From: a virus
IMG/VR virus record: IMGVR_UViG_3300003937_000007
Coordinates: 1-38,971 of that record
Direction: 5' to 3' (one strand)
DNA length: 38,971 bases
The translations under genes and the position numbers were made by a program. A model generated the notes under the pieces. The model was not told where the DNA came from. It saw only the letters and a list, made by a program, of their open reading frames with translations, and did no database searches. Shown one piece after another: positions 37,690 through 38,971 of the stretch (the stretch's first letter is position 1; each line of letters opens with the position of its first letter).

Positions 37690-38025
37690 ATGAAAACTCG
37701 TTCTGCGAAAAATAAAGGTAAACGCCTACAAAATTCAGTAAGAGATGTACTTCTCGAAACATTCAAAGAAGATTTAGAACCTGATGATGTTAAATCAGCA
37801 ATTATGGGAGATTCAGGTGAAGATATTCAATTATCCCCTGCCGCTCGTAAACTTATACCATATTCAATAGAATGTAAAAATCAAGAAAAGTTGAATATAT
37901 GGTCATCATTAGAACAGGCAGAAGGTAATTCTAAAGAATCCACTCCTGTATTGATATTTAAAAGAAATCGTAGTAAAACTTATGCAGTTATAGAGTTTGA
38001 GGAGTTTGTAGAATTAATAAAGTAG
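37690..38025 (+). CDS. PD-(D/E)XK nuclease-like protein (111 aa)
   Basis: The segment GDSGEDIQLSPAARKLIPYS followed by IECKNQEKLNIWSSLEQA gives an acidic residue before the E-x-K strand (IECK), the active-site pattern of PD-(D/E)XK endonucleases, close in order to phage Holliday-junction or VRR-like nucleases. The basic N terminus (KTRSAKNKGKRLQNSVRDVL) would bind DNA. ATG 37690 has no Shine-Dalgarno sequence and lies only a few bases after an A/T-rich TATATTTATATATAG stretch. It ends inside the next gene's start. Confidence 0.7.
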   Translation: MKTRSAKNKGKRLQNSVRDVLLETFKEDLEPDDVKSAIMGDSGEDIQLSPAARKLIPYSIECKNQEKLNIWSSLEQAEGNSKESTPVLIFKRNRSKTYAVIEFEEFVELIK

Positions 38026-38432
38026 TAATAGTAAGTGGTTATTTTGATCCATTGCATGTCGGACATATTGAATATTTAGAGAAGTCAAGAAAACAAGGTG
38101 ATTACTTAGTTGTTATTGTTAATACAGATGAACAGGCAAAACTTAAAAAAGGTAAATCTTTTATGGGTGAACAAGATAGATGTAGAATCATATTTTCACT
38201 TGGTGTTGTAGATGAAGTTATTTTAAGTTCCGATACTGATTTAACCGTATGTCAATCTTTAGAACAAGTAGTTCAATTTCACGATGACGCTGAATTTATT
38301 TTTTGTCAAGGTGGAGATAGAGATTGGAGTGAAGTTCCAGAGTTTGAGGTTTGTGAGAAATTAGGAATACAAATGGTTGATGGTATGGGTGAAAAGATTC
38401 GTAGTAGTAGAGACTATACAGGATTAAAATGA
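38013..38432 (+). CDS. Cytidylyltransferase-like nucleotidyltransferase, apparent ATT start (139 aa)
   Basis: The family motif FDPLHVGH (HxGH) and a downstream GGDRDWSEVPEFEVCEKLGI with KIRSS mark a nucleotidyltransferase of the CTP/ATP:alcohol-phosphate type (GCT/RfaE-like). No ATG, GTG or TTG occurs in frame between a TGA at 37998 and the motif; the first candidate, TTG 38052, would remove the core first strand. ATT 38013 gives INKVVIVSGYFDPLHVGH, exactly the family N terminus, with GAGGAG at 37999-38004 eight bases upstream. It overlaps the nuclease gene by 13 bases and the primase gene by four. A phospho-sugar or lipid-head-group activator role is plausible. Confidence 0.8.
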   Translation: MNKVVIVSGYFDPLHVGHIEYLEKSRKQGDYLVVIVNTDEQAKLKKGKSFMGEQDRCRIIFSLGVVDEVILSSDTDLTVCQSLEQVVQFHDDAEFIFCQGGDRDWSEVPEFEVCEKLGIQMVDGMGEKIRSSRDYTGLK

Positions 38433-38971
38433 GTCAGTTAGTTATAAACATATTAGATAAAGCCCTTAAATCAAAGGGTAATAAATTAAAGAAGACAAAT
38501 GAGTATATGTGGTGGAGTCCATTTGTTTCACATCACAAACCAAAATTACAAGTCAATATAGAGACTGGTAAGTGGCATTGTTGGATTTCAAATCAAGGTG
38601 GACATAATCTGTTCCAATTATTAAAACAAGTAAATGCAAACAGAAGTTTATTCAAAGAGTTGAGTGATGCTGTCGGTTCAACTTACTATACTTCAGATAA
38701 GAAAGATGTGAAAGATATTGTATTAAATCTTCCGAAGGAAGCTAAACCATTATGGAATGGTGGAGATTCATTACAGAAGTTACATGCACTTAAATTTATA
38801 TATGAACGAGGTTTAACCGATGAAGATATACTACGATACAATTTACATTATTGTTTAAGTGGAGTGTATCAAAATAGAATCATTATACCGAGTTATGATA
38901 GTGATGGAGTATTGAATTATTTCGTAGGGAGAGATTTTTATAAGGGTGGAATGAAATACAAAAATCCCCCT
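38429..38971 (+). CDS. DNA primase, gp61/DnaG-like (3' end outside the window)
   Basis: ATG 38429 overlaps the previous stop (ATGA) and 181 codons are seen. The N-terminal part (WWSPFVSHHKPKLQ, ETGKWHCWISNQGGHN, LFQLLKQV) has the shape of the CHC2-type zinc domain, but only one of the zinc-binding cysteines is present (HCW). The C-terminal part (LTDEDILRYNLHYC, GVYQNRIIIPSYDSDGVLNY, FVGRDFY) matches the start of the catalytic core. It makes RNA primers for lagging-strand synthesis. Confidence 0.75.
   Translation, partial: MSQLVINILDKALKSKGNKLKKTNEYMWWSPFVSHHKPKLQVNIETGKWHCWISNQGGHNLFQLLKQVNANRSLFKELSDAVGSTYYTSDKKDVKDIVLNLPKEAKPLWNGGDSLQKLHALKFIYERGLTDEDILRYNLHYCLSGVYQNRIIIPSYDSDGVLNYFVGRDFYKGGMKYKNPP

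Noticed and set aside
1-38971. CRISPR arrays, insertion sequences, attachment sites, integrase
   Set aside because: No regularly spaced repeats, transposase or integrase motifs were seen, which fits a strictly lytic phage.

Overview
This window is a piece of a lytic, T4-like (contractile-tailed) bacteriophage genome. It appears AT-rich by eye. Genes are packed almost end to end on the + strand, often with ATGA or TAATG stop/start overlaps, and only one convincing gene lies on the - strand. The T4-type assignment rests on a partial DenV-like pyrimidine dimer glycosylase, a GroES-like co-chaperonin, a gp55-like late sigma factor, baseplate proteins of the gp5, gp25 and gp6 types in syntenic order, and the start of a gp61/DnaG-like primase. 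The host is probably a Gram-negative marine bacterium. Secreted proteins have signal peptides ending in FSQ, SSQ or MAQ, a style common in the Bacteroidota/Marinimicrobia side of the tree; that host guess is weak.

Layout. 1-6257: early-type accessory genes (DenV end, SWIM zinc finger, tRNA-Cys, zinc ribbons, cold-shock protein, peptide deformylase, GroES, an L7/L12-CTD-like protein, an outer-membrane-barrel-like protein) and many 20-60 aa micropeptides. 6250-6656: a complete tmRNA (ssrA), followed at once by a full-length SufB (6662-8104), then a membrane-anchored 3D-domain protein. 8993-15589: two sigma70-like promoters drive a DNA methyltransferase and a cassette of a large orphan protein, a PLP-dependent desulfhydrase/ACC-deaminase-like enzyme, a glycosyltransferase-like protein and an HD-domain protein that is frameshifted in this sequence. 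15591-16325: late sigma factor, then a bidirectional terminator and the single - strand gene. 16778-31117: baseplate and tail structural module, including a 1595-aa protein with an embedded Hint (hedgehog/intein-type) domain that lacks the C-terminal splicing residues. 31200-37656: a run of envelope-directed genes: MscS-like channel domain, secreted basic protein, outer-membrane barrel, 22-aa seven-cysteine peptide, MshEN-like membrane protein, thioredoxin-fold protein without CxxC, lipoprotein, TolA-like helical protein, holin-like protein, PAP2 phosphatase and HExxH peptidase. 37690-end: replication/recombination genes (PD-(D/E)XK nuclease, nucleotidyltransferase with an apparent ATT start, primase).

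How it may work together. PDF, GroES, tmRNA, cold-shock protein and tRNA-Cys would support translation and folding during infection. SufB, the cysteine-rich peptides, tRNA-Cys and the PLP enzyme suggest attention to iron-sulfur and cysteine/metal chemistry. The phage sigma factor probably reads a repeated TATTTAT-N3-TG element found ahead of the structural and envelope units. The envelope run is the most unusual part: it looks like a late programme for altering the host inner membrane, periplasm and outer membrane.

Caution. Three genes are each interrupted by what looks like a single missing base (near 1590-1640, 5118-5127 and 14706-14727), which may be sequencing error rather than biology.
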